Source: Auanema rhodensis (taxonomy: Eukaryota; Nematoda; Chromadorea; Rhabditida; Rhabditidae). Taken from it: 64,000 bases of DNA. The notes below the pieces were generated by a model. It made no database searches, had not been told where the DNA came from, and was given only the letters and a program-made list of their open reading frames with translations. Position numbers and translations under genes: made by a program. Below are positions 50,595 to 59,933 of the stretch, in pieces. Where the stretch lies: the NCBI GenBank assembly GCA_964057225.1, contig OZ059899.1:8246001-8310000 (forward strand), read 5' to 3'. Position 1 is the stretch's first letter, and each line of letters starts with the position of its first letter.

Positions 50595-53500
50595 CATATA
50601 TGTATATCACCTAAGCATTCGTTTCAATGTGAGCTACGTTTTTCTATTTGCTCAGTTTTCTGTTTCCTGACTGACACACGGCTTTCGAATATGCTATGAA
50701 AACGATAATGGGGAAGAGAAAACATTCATAAAATCATATTATACTTAACATATTAATAATTATAATTTTTAATTTTCAACTTAAAGCAAAGCTAGAAGTC
50801 GAAAACCTTGTTCTCAATTATTTTTTTTTGTTCTTCAAAACAAAAAGGGAAAAGGGCGGGTGAATTAGTGATCATGACAATCATTGAGAAAATTCCCTAA
50901 AAGAAAGTACACGAACATACGCAAGGAATGAGATAAGAAACACAAGGTTCATGGTAACACAGAGGATATCTAATGAGAAAGAGAGCGACAGAGCGAGATT
51001 GTAGAACGGTTGATACAGATATGAGCTATGAGACAACTTGAGGCAGGCTCATCAAAGATTAAACCAAGTTAACAATAAAAGAAATGAATCGGATAACGAT
51101 GGCCTTGTATCCTCACATCATATGGACAAGTCACAAACTAGTAAGGAATCATGAGACACCTTACAAGATGGTGATCAGCATACCGATTTAACATCACCAT
51201 CATGAATGAAATAGACAACTACATATGTATTATATGATGTAATTAAGTAATTATAAATAAAATAATAAATATAGAATAGATATCAATTGATTCATTTTGA
51301 TTGATTCACATTCAAGAGAGAATAATGAATTTAGAATTATTATATGATTATGTATTGTATATTTAATTAGAAACTAACAATATCATTGATTAATTGAAAT
51401 CTTAACATTAAGTTTGAAGAACAATTTCAAAAATAAATGCGAATTCGATATATGCGAAAGGTATGAGAGAAAGAGAATGTTTTAAATTTAAAAGGATTAG
51501 ACAGACATCTAGAAGATCAGTTTAATCAGATTACATCCGACTGGACCGGTACCAAGTGAGGCTGATCATTCAAAAGTATTGCTTCACATAATTCATAACT
51601 ATATATATATATATAATAGGAATAATTGATAATCATCTATTTTACTTTACATATAAATATACATATAAGCTAATAATATCATTACCATATAATATTTTAA
51701 TTATAATGTTATCGCATAAGCTCATTCAATTATATATCGATATGTGGAGATAATGTAAAACAAAACTTACAGCTTATTGTAATAGATCGTATCATTGGTG
51801 CTAGTTATATCACTAATTCGAATAGATGTACTGAACAAGAATGTGGCCAATACAGTGTATAGTTAGATTTAATAAATGAATAATATTAATTCAATATTTA
51901 GAAATAATTCGGCTTTTTATGAAAAATAATTTACCATTAAGGTATTTGCACTACCGAATTGACATTGGCACTGCAGAATATATAAATCTTTTCAATAAAA
52001 ATTGAAAGCAAATGTGTCTACGTCTATCTCTGTGTATGTATATATGATTGAGAATAAAAAAAAGGTTTGAAGCAGTATGTTGATGAATTGAGTCAGTTAA
52101 AGACTTGTGCTCAGCTACAGTTTACTTTGTATTTTGTAGTAAAAAAGGAGATTTTATGCCAAATATTGAAGGAAATGTTTTGAAAAAAAAAGATCGAAAA
52201 TAAACGTAGACGAGAATATGATTGGCAAAGGATGTTTAAGAGTTTCAGTTAGATGATATTGAAATGATTTTTTTGATCCAATTATCGGCGAAGGCGTTAA
52301 TTTGAATGAGAAAAAACTTATTGTAATCATTCATTCTATGATAGCAGTGAAAGAGATGTGTATTATGCTCTCGATTATACATTTAGCTTAATTAACAATA
52401 CTGACTGATGAATCATATCATTATTGTAATATCTTGTTTGAAATCATGAAATGGCAAATGTTTCAAGTTTATAAAAAAATTTTGGATTATACCTTATAAT
52501 CCATCTACTAGTAATTTGGCATGTATGACAGAATATGTTAACTGAGATGAAGAATGATGAGAAAAAAATATTTACAAGCAGTAAAAAGAGAAAAAGAAGG
52601 AAAAAAGTTAGATGGTCAACATCTGACAAGATATCATCATCACCAGTTTCCTCTAGAAATTTTTCTCTAATACCAACAATGGAATGGGCTTGAATCACAC
52701 TGTTTTACAGATATTTTCTAAAATGTAAATGTGTCCATCTATTTCTCTTCTCTCATCTAAATATGGCAAATTAGCGTGTCGGCCAACCAGTTACGAGTTA
52801 CGTATACTAGAAGACGATAGAAGTCTTCCACATCATAGATGACGTACGAGTGATGGACACATCTTTCCGCAGCATAATTATTCAGAAAGATGCATATAAC
52901 AGCAGCAGCAGTAATAGAAAAATTGAAGAAAACAGAAAATTCTGATTTCAAATGATGATATGCTAGTTAATTGATGTAATATCTATATGAACAAAAAGCA
53001 TAAAAATGATGAAAGCGAAAATAAGGTGAATAAATCATGCTTCAATATTCGATCGAGCTCTGAAGCATTAAACAGTGACTGATCAGTATTCATACAATGA
53101 AATCATGAAGCACTCCTTCAACTATTCGGGAAATAGCTTATATGGTCTGTTCTGGTTAAAGAAAATATATCTGCAAACATATATTGATGAATATAGACTA
53201 TGTTTAGACAAACTCAAGCAAATATTTTTAATCGTTTTTTTTATTCTATTCCTTTGTGTTTGAAACCTATCGAAACGATAAGATTGGCAATGACTAGAAG
53301 AAATGATAATAGGAGGAGTAACCAGACATTTTTCTTTTTTTTTTGTCTATTTCACTACATATCTGTTGATGGCTTAGGTAGATGAAAACTAGTTATATAT
53401 GCGAAAAAACTAATGTTCATCCTAATTGTAATCAAATGAAAAAAGATGTATCAAGCTTGTACCATGCTGTTGCATTCGAATGACAAGAAAAGTAGTATAT

Positions 53501-55479
53501 ACTTTATATGAATATGCCATATTATATTATAAATAATAACTTATACATCCTATAGATATACTTAAAGTATAATTAATGATATCAGTCCACATATTAATTT
53601 TATAATTTGCTTCATCAAATGTCAGATTATCCTGTACAATCTCTTGCTGTCTTCGTCATTTTTTCGTTTTCAAATCGAATCATTTCGTTGTTCATCTGAC
53701 AATGCTTCACCATCTCCTCTTCTATACATCAACACCCCACTTATCCTCAACAACATCAAGTCTCTTGTTCTCTCGTTTTCTCACTCATCAAACTTCGGCC
53801 TTCGAACCACTACTAGCCTTAACAAGACGTTGCGAACTATTGTCAGTGGTGATTTGAAAGTGTGATTCAGAAAAAAATTGAAAGATTTCTGTCCATAGGC
53901 ATGATTCATGATATTATATTTGAAATCTTAAATCATATATACCGCAAATGAAGTCAAATATATTATAATTATAAGTTAAAGTCCATATTAAAATAATTTC
54001 TTTCCCTAATTTATAATCATAATAGTTAATCAGAGTTAGATAAGTGCTAACTATTCACGATTATAATCAATTAATAGATCAATCATTAATGTCATTAACT
54101 GTTATTTCATCTTTTTAGAAGCAAACTGACCAGATAAATCACTAAATGTGACTGTCTGCTTCGTAGCACGTCGACGAATTGGAGGCAAGCGTGGACTGAG
54201 GCATGCATCGTTCAGATGATCGCAACTTCTACTCAGACGTTTGCGGATACCAGGAGCAGCGTCGTTAGCACGCCTTAGAGTCTTGGCACAATATCTGAAG
54301 AAATATATCGGAAATCGTAAAAACTGTTTCATCAGAAAACTGATTGACAAGTACAAAAGGCTTAATCTAACCTTGATCTACTAGGTCGGTTTTCAGAAAA
54401 AGCATCGTGTGGAGTGCGTGGCAATGGCATTGCAGGAGGAGCTAGAAATGCCTTCTGATTCTTGTTAGCTAGTTGATCAGAATGTGCCTTAGGAGAATAA
54501 CTTGAATAGCCAGAAGATGTTATGCTTGATATGGTAGACGTTGTAGAGTTGGCCGGATGTTTATATGATTTGATGTTTCTGTCGTTTATAGACAATGAAG
54601 CGGCTGATGACGACGTAGGTGAAGAGCCAGCCGTTGATGAGCCAGCTGTTGATGAGCAGAAAGAGCCGGATGACAAGATGTAGCCGGCGGAGGACGATGT
54701 CGACAAGGACGAGTAGCGGCCGGACGATGAAGACAAAGACGATAACGATGAAGACGAAGGCTTTTCCTCTTCTATAGACTGCCTGTCGATCCAGTTAATT
54801 TCTTTTCGCCTTGACTTTCGGTCAGCTACTTCTTCTACTTGTGCGGCCGTATGTAGGATTTTATCAGAACGACATTTGCTAGGCTCGACATCCTCGTCAA
54901 CATGAAGACTTGTCTCCGCCTTTATCGGCTGCTTGAAGGAGACACGTCGACCTGAGGGAGAATGAGTTTGCAAAGAACCGCTAGTGAGCTCCGTTTGTAT
55001 GTCATGTACTGTATTCATAGAACAAGTTTTACTAAGCTTCTTTGGATTCTTATCGGCAATGTCAAACGATATATAATCTGATGTATCATGATCAGAATCG
55101 CTATTTTCAATAAATATATCCATTTGAGAATTATGAAGTTGTCGTCGGCGTGTCGTGCAACTTCTGCTTCCGCTCATTCCATGAGAGCCGGTAATAGATT
55201 TGATAACATTATTACGTAATTTGGGTATATTTCCGCTAACAAGGAAAGAAAAATTTTTTTTAGAGCCATTAGGACTTTTTGGTAATTGTGGACTAATAGG
55301 CGATCCCACATCAGTAGATGTGCTACCTTCAGCTGACAGTAGTAAAGGGTGCGAAGCGTATCCTTCACGCAAACGACGTGATTCACGTCGTGAGAGCACC
55401 CGTGACATTTTCTGAAGATATGTAATGATGTACAAAAATTCTCATATAAATACGAGAGAAAATATAATACTATCAGAAT

Positions 55480-55541
<62 letters not shown>

Positions 55542-58500
55542 AATTCAGAGGGAGAAAGGGAAGGAGAAAAAGACGAAGTAGAGAAAGAGAGAAAAGAAAA
55601 TACAGAAGGGAAAGGAGAGATATAGAAAGAAAGAATATATACAAAAGGTTATACATTATATATAACACAACAAAAATAGAAACGGTTGAGATTAAGAAAA
55701 TAAGACAAAAGTGTTCGAGGGATGGAAGAGTGGAACAGATATTAATGAAGAAATAACGTTGTTAAAGCAAAAAAAGGGATATACAAGGCGACAAGATATA
55801 CATGAAGAGAGAACGAAATTAAGTGCAGAGATTTCTGACAGTCAGAGATTGTAGGTTAGAAAGAAATTTTTCTCATATGCTAAGAAGAATAAGAGACGAC
55901 AACTAAACAAATGTGAGGCTTCTATTGACTTTCAGCGATTTTTTCTTTCGAAACGAAGATCAAGCAAAGCGCCAAACTGCTGCATCATGACATAGTTAAA
56001 AGGTTAGAACAACTTTACATGAAAACAAATTGATACCCTCGGTACTGTTTTTGCTAATTTCGTTTAGTCGAGTCGCCAAAGAAAAAAAAATGAGAATAGC
56101 TACAATGAATAGCATGAATAGAGAAATTGAATTACGAGAAACAAGACAAGAGGTTTTCTTACGAATGCTAATTGAGGCAATGATAAGAAAAAAACTAGAA
56201 TGGACGTAGTAATAAGGAAAAAACTAAACTAAGCATAAGCCCAAGTGCAATTGACACATATTTTGGAACGTAATCTTGTTTAGCACATCACATATAAATG
56301 CTTCCGAAACAGGAGTTGAACTACCGCTTAGAATCTGATGTGTATGATGATACGAGCAGGTAAAACAAAAATTTTTGTCACGTTCGTTTACAGAACAGAT
56401 TACGGTATGGACACTCCAGTACGTAATCAGTATCGATAGTCTATGGACAGTCTAAGCGCATTAGACAATCACGTACATTGTTTTTTGAAATCATCGAAAA
56501 AGTGAATAAACATCGAAATATGAATGAGAGAGGAGATCGTTTCACTTTTTTCTTCTCAGCTCTTCAGTGTACCGCCTCTTCTCTCATCTTATATTACTAT
56601 ATGTGGAGAATCAAAAAACTAGTTATTATATGAGCTGTTAACTAGGTTTGATTCGATGAAAAAAAAAATCTCTACATAGTTAAATAGAAAAAAATATGTA
56701 CATATAGCTATGATATCATATGAAATTTTGAAAACAAAATAATTTTCATATGAAAAAGGTTAAACTACAATTGCTACGAATTCTGGAATGATAAGTCCAT
56801 TAAAGTTCATAACTTCCGAATAGTATAATAGCACTACAACAATAAATTACCTACCTGCTTGTCTAGTACAAATTACAACATAATTTTTTAGATATTTTTC
56901 AATTATATCTTAATGTTTTTTCATTTTTTCTCAAATTGCAATGTATTATTAGTTTGCCTTGTTTTTGTTTCTTGTGAAATGAAAAAACACGTACTTCGTC
57001 TGATCCGCACTGTGAAGAACGGCGTCCTTGATATTGGTGGCGGAATATCTGTCTGCAGAATATCATCTTCTCGAAGAGTTCGTAGAGTGCATCGACTCAT
57101 AGTATGATAGCCGGATAAAGGCTTTTTAGGGCCAACTACAAATAATAATAGTAACAATATTATAATTTCAATATAAATGATTTTAAATTTTACTTCTTGT
57201 AGGTACGTTCCAGTAGTTAGAAAAGGCTGAGCGTGAACCGTCTAAACGGATACGAAGTTGAGAAGCTCGGTAACGGATATCGTCCTATAAAAAGAAAACA
57301 ATCAAGTCAAATACTTTATATATTTGTATATAATTAATATAAAGTAAAGAAATATTGATATATTCTATCAATATTTTTAAAATATCGTATTGTATACAAA
57401 TTGTGTACCAGCATAAAACTATAGATTTCCTTTTCTTAAGGTTCAAAAAAGACTAAAGAGTCACACAACTTGTATTTTGTTGTTAATCAATACTATAATA
57501 GTATATTAGGTAAACAAATTCTTTGAAATGTAAGATTATACCTGAAAAATATTTAGATACTATTTGAATTTGTGAGAGAAAAAAGATTAATTACATGAAT
57601 AAAGAAGCAAAGAATAAATAGAATTGAATTTTAAAAGAAAAGGTTAAATAAAAAAAAAGAATTAAAATAATTTAAAAAATAAAATGAAATAAAATAAAAA
57701 AACAACAAAAAAAACTTGAACTAACCGGCTCCCATCGGTAGCAAATCAAACTTTTGTCATCAGAACGGCTGATACAATACCCTGGATGCCATGCACCGTA
57801 TCCAAGCTTAACAGGCATCCCGTTAGGCTGGCCGTCTAAAATGAAATTGAAATATATTATATAACATACATTATATTTGAAATATATTTGATTAATATGA
57901 TCAATTCTTAATGAATTAGTCATTGTTCACCTTTTTTTGGCCTATTTATCAATATGATGTAAGAGACAATAAAGACAAAAGTAGAGAAAAAAAGCTAATT
58001 GGTTATAACCATAAACAAGAAAGTATATACAAAAACTAAAAGAAATTTGAAAAAGAAATAAAAAAATGAAAATTTAGTAGAAAAGAATAACTGAATAAGA
58101 ATATATATAATTATTAATAGTTTTATAATATTATAACTAAAATATAAGCAGATTGAGTATAAACTAAAATACATTGAATGAAGAAGATATATGAGAGTCG
58201 GCTATAAGAAGTCAATTGGAATTGATAAATATAAGTGGATGAAGAAGCTATTGAAGGTTAAATGATGACAACGGCAATTGAGCTGAGTCAATACAAGCTG
58301 TCTGAATATATTGAGAACCAGATGAAAGCTGCCGAAAACTGTATTTACTAATTTTCAGGTAATAGGGCATGTAATTAAAAGAAACTGATTTAAATAACAT
58401 AATATATTTAGATAAAGATATAATGTATAATAAATAGTTAAAACAATCCATATAGAACGAAATGTTTATAGAACATGTTACTTGCATATTAGCATAACAT

Positions 58501-59933
58501 ATATTTATGCTAATGAGTAAGTGAAAGCAAGACAAGTAAAGAATATTCAAGTGAAATAAGAAATTAATATATATTATTTCAAATCTTGAATAGTTGAAAT
58601 TTTATTTATTATAAAAGATAAAAGACGTAACAAGTTATATACATATAGTATATGTAGCTTAAATGAATATATTACTTACTATGCGTTAGCTAAGTACTAG
58701 TTATATGTATAAGTCTTGTCATATAGCCTATATTCACATGCTATAAAACTGAAATTTCATTAAGACAAGGTATGGAAGCGAATGAAATGGTTTTTGTAAA
58801 TGACCTCTACCATTCTCATCCATAATTAGTTGGGAGGATTGCTGAGTGAAAGATTGGATAATGATTGAAAAAAGCAAAAACTTCAATGCAATTGTCTATG
58901 AGCCGACAGACAAAAAAAAGAAGAAAAGGATATGGGCATAAAGAAGTTTTGTGTTAGAAAAATGTAAAAAAAAGAACCAAATCATATTCAAATTTTCAAT
59001 TAAAGGAAACAATATATATAGAAAAATCTTTGTATTTACATATATAAAAGGGAGATATATGAATGATAGACGAAAAAAAATAAGTAAGAAGCGTTAGGAG
59101 GGGAAAAGATGCGGTAAAAATGTCATAATATAGTTAATTATCTATAAGATGATAAAGAATCAAAGACATAAAAAGCAATTTTTCGTTGCGAGCCTCTCCA
59201 GATCTATCCCAAATGCAATTCATCGAACATTAAAATTGACATTTCAAACTAAAGAAATAACGTTGGTTAACGATATAACAGGTTTGATGTTATATACATA
59301 CATATACGTAAATACAGATATGTATGTATCTAAAGATAACGTATCCTTTTTAAAAGAAAAAGAAATGTATGTTCTATTAGTTGAAAGAATAATAGTTAAG
59401 AAACAAAGTTACACTGAAAGCTTATATATGCTCTAATACTAAGCTTTTGTAGCCTGATGACATACATCAATTGACGCCGTTGAAATAAACTATAGAGAAA
59501 GGGATTTGAATTTACATAATCAATTGCTTATTCTTTCTTTACTAAATCTCTGAGGGATGTGCATTTAGGATGAGAATCAAGTATTAAAAGAAGAACTGTA
59601 TCAATATTTTGAAAAAATAAATATTAAACATCAAAAAATAATTAAAATATAATAGAATACTGAATATGATAGATAGATCAATGATGTTAATATTTTAACT
59701 ATTATATTATTTTTTAATATAAATATAAATAGATTTATATTAATTCAAACATCAAATTAAAAAAATATATTTTAACCTTATTACTTAATATAGAACTTGA
59801 ATAGTTAAAAGAAAATTAGTAATTTAAATTCATATTAAAGAAACTAACCGCAAACCATCAGCCATCCTTCGACGATAAATTCATGATTGTTTGACGGCAT
59901 TTCTGGCATTTTCAGGCTCGTCGACTTCGACAT
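19207..59933 (-). CDS. gap-2: SynGAP/DAB2IP/RASAL2-type Ras GTPase-activating protein, PH-C2-RasGAP-coiled coil
   Basis: Stimulates GTP hydrolysis by Ras (and possibly Rap) proteins at membranes. Exons of the full PH form, 5' to 3' on the - strand: 59933-59849, 57835-57726, 57284-57194, 57135-56995, 36864-36832, 33201-33038, 32482-32435, 32370-32273, 29261-29086, 29040-28920, 24034-23933, 23885-23787, 23743-23603, 21927-21611, 21569-21481, 21437-21280, 21151-20992, 20944-20372, 20196-20080, 20032-19715, 19668-19444, 19398-19207. They sum to 3558 bases (1185 residues plus stop) with all phases consistent. Colinear similarity to mammalian SynGAP is clear from [21 protein letters not shown]2, [10 protein letters not shown] and FLRYLCPAI to the C-terminal coiled coil. 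Several alternative first exons are listed separately. I am sure of the family; the nematode symbol assumes the host. Confidence 0.92.
20372..20944 (-). CDS. gap-2: RasGAP exon: end of catalytic domain and start of tail
   Basis: 191 codons in one exon. [20 protein letters not shown] and [18 protein letters not shown] match SynGAP (LTLIAKVIQNLANFSKF, FMNEFLELEWGSM), and [10 protein letters not shown] follows. After about residue 115 the sequence becomes Ser/Pro/Asn-rich tail ([20 protein letters not shown]). Confidence 0.94.
20992..21927 (-). CDS. gap-2: RasGAP exons: catalytic domain, first part
   Basis: Exons 21927-21611, 21569-21481, 21437-21280 and 21151-20992. They encode [50 protein letters not shown], then [18 protein letters not shown]. 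The Arg of FRGNSLATK is the expected arginine finger of RasGAPs. CEVDP follows, and [15 protein letters not shown] is the family's FLR motif. All residues normally needed for catalysis appear present. Phases 2, 1, 0, 2, 0. Confidence 0.95.
21928..23602 (-). other. RasGAP intron containing cassette G
   Basis: Apart from cassette G (22268-22066), no coding exon was seen. The stretch 23150-23420 is clearly richer in G+C than the rest and lies upstream of cassette G, so it may hold that cassette's promoter. Confidence 0.5.
22066..22268 (-). CDS. gap-2: RasGAP first-exon cassette G: start of a GAP-only form
   Basis: ATG at 22268; 67 codons ([19 protein letters not shown]... ending ASIFGSYC) up to a GTAACT donor in phase 2, matching exon 21927-21611. 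The product would be 783 residues with neither PH nor C2 domain. The segment is rich in Arg, Phe and aromatic residues ([15 protein letters not shown]) and could be an amphipathic membrane-contacting stretch. The DNA is GC-richer than nearby intron. It resembles no domain I know. Confidence 0.6.
23603..24034 (-). CDS. gap-2: RasGAP exons: C2 domain
   Basis: Exons 24034-23933, 23885-23787 and 23743-23603. They encode [45 protein letters not shown] and [20 protein letters not shown], colinear with the SynGAP C2 domain ([50 protein letters not shown]). The domain helps bind membrane phospholipid and, in SynGAP, aids Rap GAP activity. The Asp ligands of calcium-binding C2 domains are largely absent in this family. 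All junctions are phase 2. Confidence 0.93.
26351..26386. repeat. TA dinucleotide repeat
   Basis: About 18 uninterrupted AT steps within a RasGAP intron. Confidence 0.9.
28361..28401 (-). CDS. Possible RasGAP first exon joining the C2 exons (weak candidate)
   Basis: ATG at 28401 in context CAAATGG; 13 codons ([13 protein letters not shown]) then a GTTAGT donor in phase 2, which fits exon 24034-23933 and would give a PH-less product of 843 residues. It is so short that a chance ATG-donor pair in the right phase is quite possible. Confidence 0.3.
28920..29261 (-). CDS. gap-2: RasGAP exons: SHESLL segment and C-terminal half of the PH domain
   Basis: Exon 29261-29086 encodes QRSQENLL and [11 protein letters not shown], as in SynGAP SFKESHSHESLLSP. 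Exon 29040-28920 encodes [21 protein letters not shown] then [14 protein letters not shown]. It matches the SynGAP segments PVHSSILGQEFCFEV and ACRSAAERDKWIENL, the final strand and helix of the PH domain with its conserved Trp. Phases 2 to 1 to 2. Confidence 0.9.
29402..29457 (-). CDS. gap-2: RasGAP first-exon cassette F
   Basis: ATG at 29457; encodes [18 protein letters not shown] and ends at GTAAGA in phase 2, matching exon 29261-29086, only 140 bp downstream. Predicted product 947 residues. The frame upstream of the ATG shows no good acceptor, so a start exon is the simplest reading. Confidence 0.6.
30597..30673 (-). CDS. gap-2: RasGAP first-exon cassette E
   Basis: ATG at 30673; encodes 25 codons beginning [18 protein letters not shown], rich in Arg and Pro, ending at a GTAAGC donor in phase 2. 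Phase 2 is exactly what exon 29261-29086 needs. Predicted product 954 residues, lacking the RTKS exons and the first half of the PH domain. The exon is GC-richer than the surrounding intron, which supports coding. Confidence 0.65.
32273..33201 (-). CDS. gap-2: RasGAP exons before the PH C-terminal half (RTKS region)
   Basis: Exons 33201-33038 ([12 protein letters not shown]... Ser/Asn-rich), 32482-32435 (16 codons, [16 protein letters not shown]) and 32370-32273 ([20 protein letters not shown]). The last matches the SynGAP/RASAL2 segment FLSRRLKxxIKRTKSQPKL, a strongly conserved family signature inside the PH region. Phases run 1, 0, 0, 2. The acceptor of exon 32370 is TTTTAAG, weaker than the others in the gene. 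Confidence 0.82.
36832..36864 (-). CDS. gap-2: RasGAP 33-bp cassette exon
   Basis: Flanked by TTATTCCAG and GTTAGT. It encodes [10 protein letters not shown] plus split codons at both ends, in phase 1 on both sides, so it can be included or skipped without changing the frame. It links cassettes A-D to exon 33201-33038. It is acidic, with two prolines, and has no recognised motif. Confidence 0.65.
   Translation of the reverse strand, partial: KNTFHRLIMN
37190..37970. promoter_or_regulatory. G+C-rich island inside a RasGAP intron
   Basis: A stretch of about 0.8 kb with many CpG steps (for example cgtccgaggtcgtgcagcgg near 37751) in an intron that is otherwise strongly AT-rich. It is just upstream, in the gene's direction, of the 33-bp exon. 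It could be a promoter with an untranslated first exon, an enhancer, or a decayed insertion. A 139-codon + strand frame through it (37643-38062) looks like no known protein. Confidence 0.35.
41231..41281. repeat. AG dinucleotide repeat
   Basis: About 25 uninterrupted AG steps, with shorter GA tracts just upstream. It lies 0.5 kb downstream of cassette D in the gene's direction. Confidence 0.9.
41742..42048 (-). CDS. gap-2: RasGAP first-exon cassette D: Thr-rich head with a hydrophobic segment
   Basis: ATG at 42048-42046; 102 codons end at a GTGAGT donor in phase 1, fitting exons 36864 or 33201 (predicted product 1145 residues). Residues 6-28 are almost all Thr/Ser. Residues 34-53 are strongly hydrophobic (core [16 protein letters not shown]), long enough to cross a membrane. 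A basic cluster ARRRRQH (72-78) and an acidic segment ending SPIDE follow. The positive-inside rule would put the GAP part in the cytosol. The frame is open further upstream to a ctgcag acceptor-like site near 42096, so the exon may extend. Confidence 0.65.
42049..46227 (-). other. 4.2-kb RasGAP intron between cassettes C and D
   Basis: Mostly + strand purine-rich sequence with scattered GAGAGA tracts. A G+C-richer patch at 45365-45615 ends in an interrupted palindrome (tcagctgag...ctcagcagctg, about 45573-45602). No exon was recognised. Confidence 0.5.
46228..46282 (-). CDS. gap-2: RasGAP first-exon cassette C (candidate)
   Basis: Begins ATG at 46282 (or the in-frame ATG at 46273) and encodes [18 protein letters not shown]. 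It ends at a strong GTTAGT donor in phase 1, which matches exons 36864 and 33201. Joined to the shared exons it predicts 1061 residues without the first half of the PH domain. Being short, it could be a chance match; GATTCAG before the second ATG could also be an acceptor of an internal exon. Confidence 0.55.
46706..46728. repeat. TTC trinucleotide repeat
   Basis: About seven to eight TTC steps, against the purine bias of the surrounding + strand. Confidence 0.85.
50548..50592. repeat. TA dinucleotide repeat
   Basis: About 22 uninterrupted TA steps in the large intron between cassettes B and C. Confidence 0.9.
54131..55408 (-). CDS. gap-2: RasGAP first-exon cassette B: long Ser-rich, basic head
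   Basis: Exon 55411-54372 (ATG at 55408-55406, context AAAATG, start [17 protein letters not shown]) joined to exon 54294-54131. Together they add 400 residues. The head is Arg-rich at its start, followed by acidic stretches (ENSDSDHD), long Ser runs with SSGYSSYSP and polar low-complexity sequence, and a basic end ([11 protein letters not shown]). It ends in phase 1 at a GTCAGT donor and so fits exon 36864 or 33201, giving a predicted 1443-residue product. An acceptor-like CTTCAG just before the ATG suggests an upstream untranslated exon. Reading through the last donor would stop after nine codons (GQFASKKMK). No known domain was recognised. Confidence 0.75.
55481..55534. repeat. AG dinucleotide repeat
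   Basis: About 27 AG steps, only 70 bp upstream of the cassette B exon. On the sense strand this is a CT repeat. In invertebrates CT/GA tracts often mark promoters, so a role in cassette B transcription is possible but not shown. Confidence 0.9.
56995..59933 (-). CDS. gap-2: RasGAP first-exon cassette A: N-terminal half of the PH domain
   Basis: Four exons: 59933-59849 (starts [14 protein letters not shown]), 57835-57726, 57284-57194 and 57135-56995. They encode EGWLMVC, then [20 protein letters not shown] and a basic segment ending VRIRR. This corresponds to the SynGAP region PGWNPRFCI...LL up to its LRRTVSVP segment, the split PH domain's first half. The last exon has two possible donors. 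GTACGT after 56995 leaves phase 1, as needed by exon 36864 or 33201. It cannot be read into the exon at 55411, which needs phase 0. Confidence 0.82.

Larger units (their letters stand above)
46283..54130 (-). other. 7.8-kb RasGAP intron upstream of cassette C
   Basis: AT-rich intron. It holds a short TTC repeat (46706-46728), a small GC-rich patch at 48430-48560 and a TA repeat (50548-50592). Open frames here, on either strand, lack splice logic and recognisable similarity. Confidence 0.55.

Noticed and set aside
51769-51798. ATG plus GTAAGT donor in phase 1 (MIRSITIS) as another start exon.
   Set aside because: Joined to exon 36864 it creates a stop codon (T+AA); only skipping that exon would work, and the stretch is too short to credit.
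52620-52698. Possible exon encoding [17 protein letters not shown].
   Set aside because: It looks coding at first, but there is no convincing donor or polypyrimidine acceptor, and the flanking exons already join without it.
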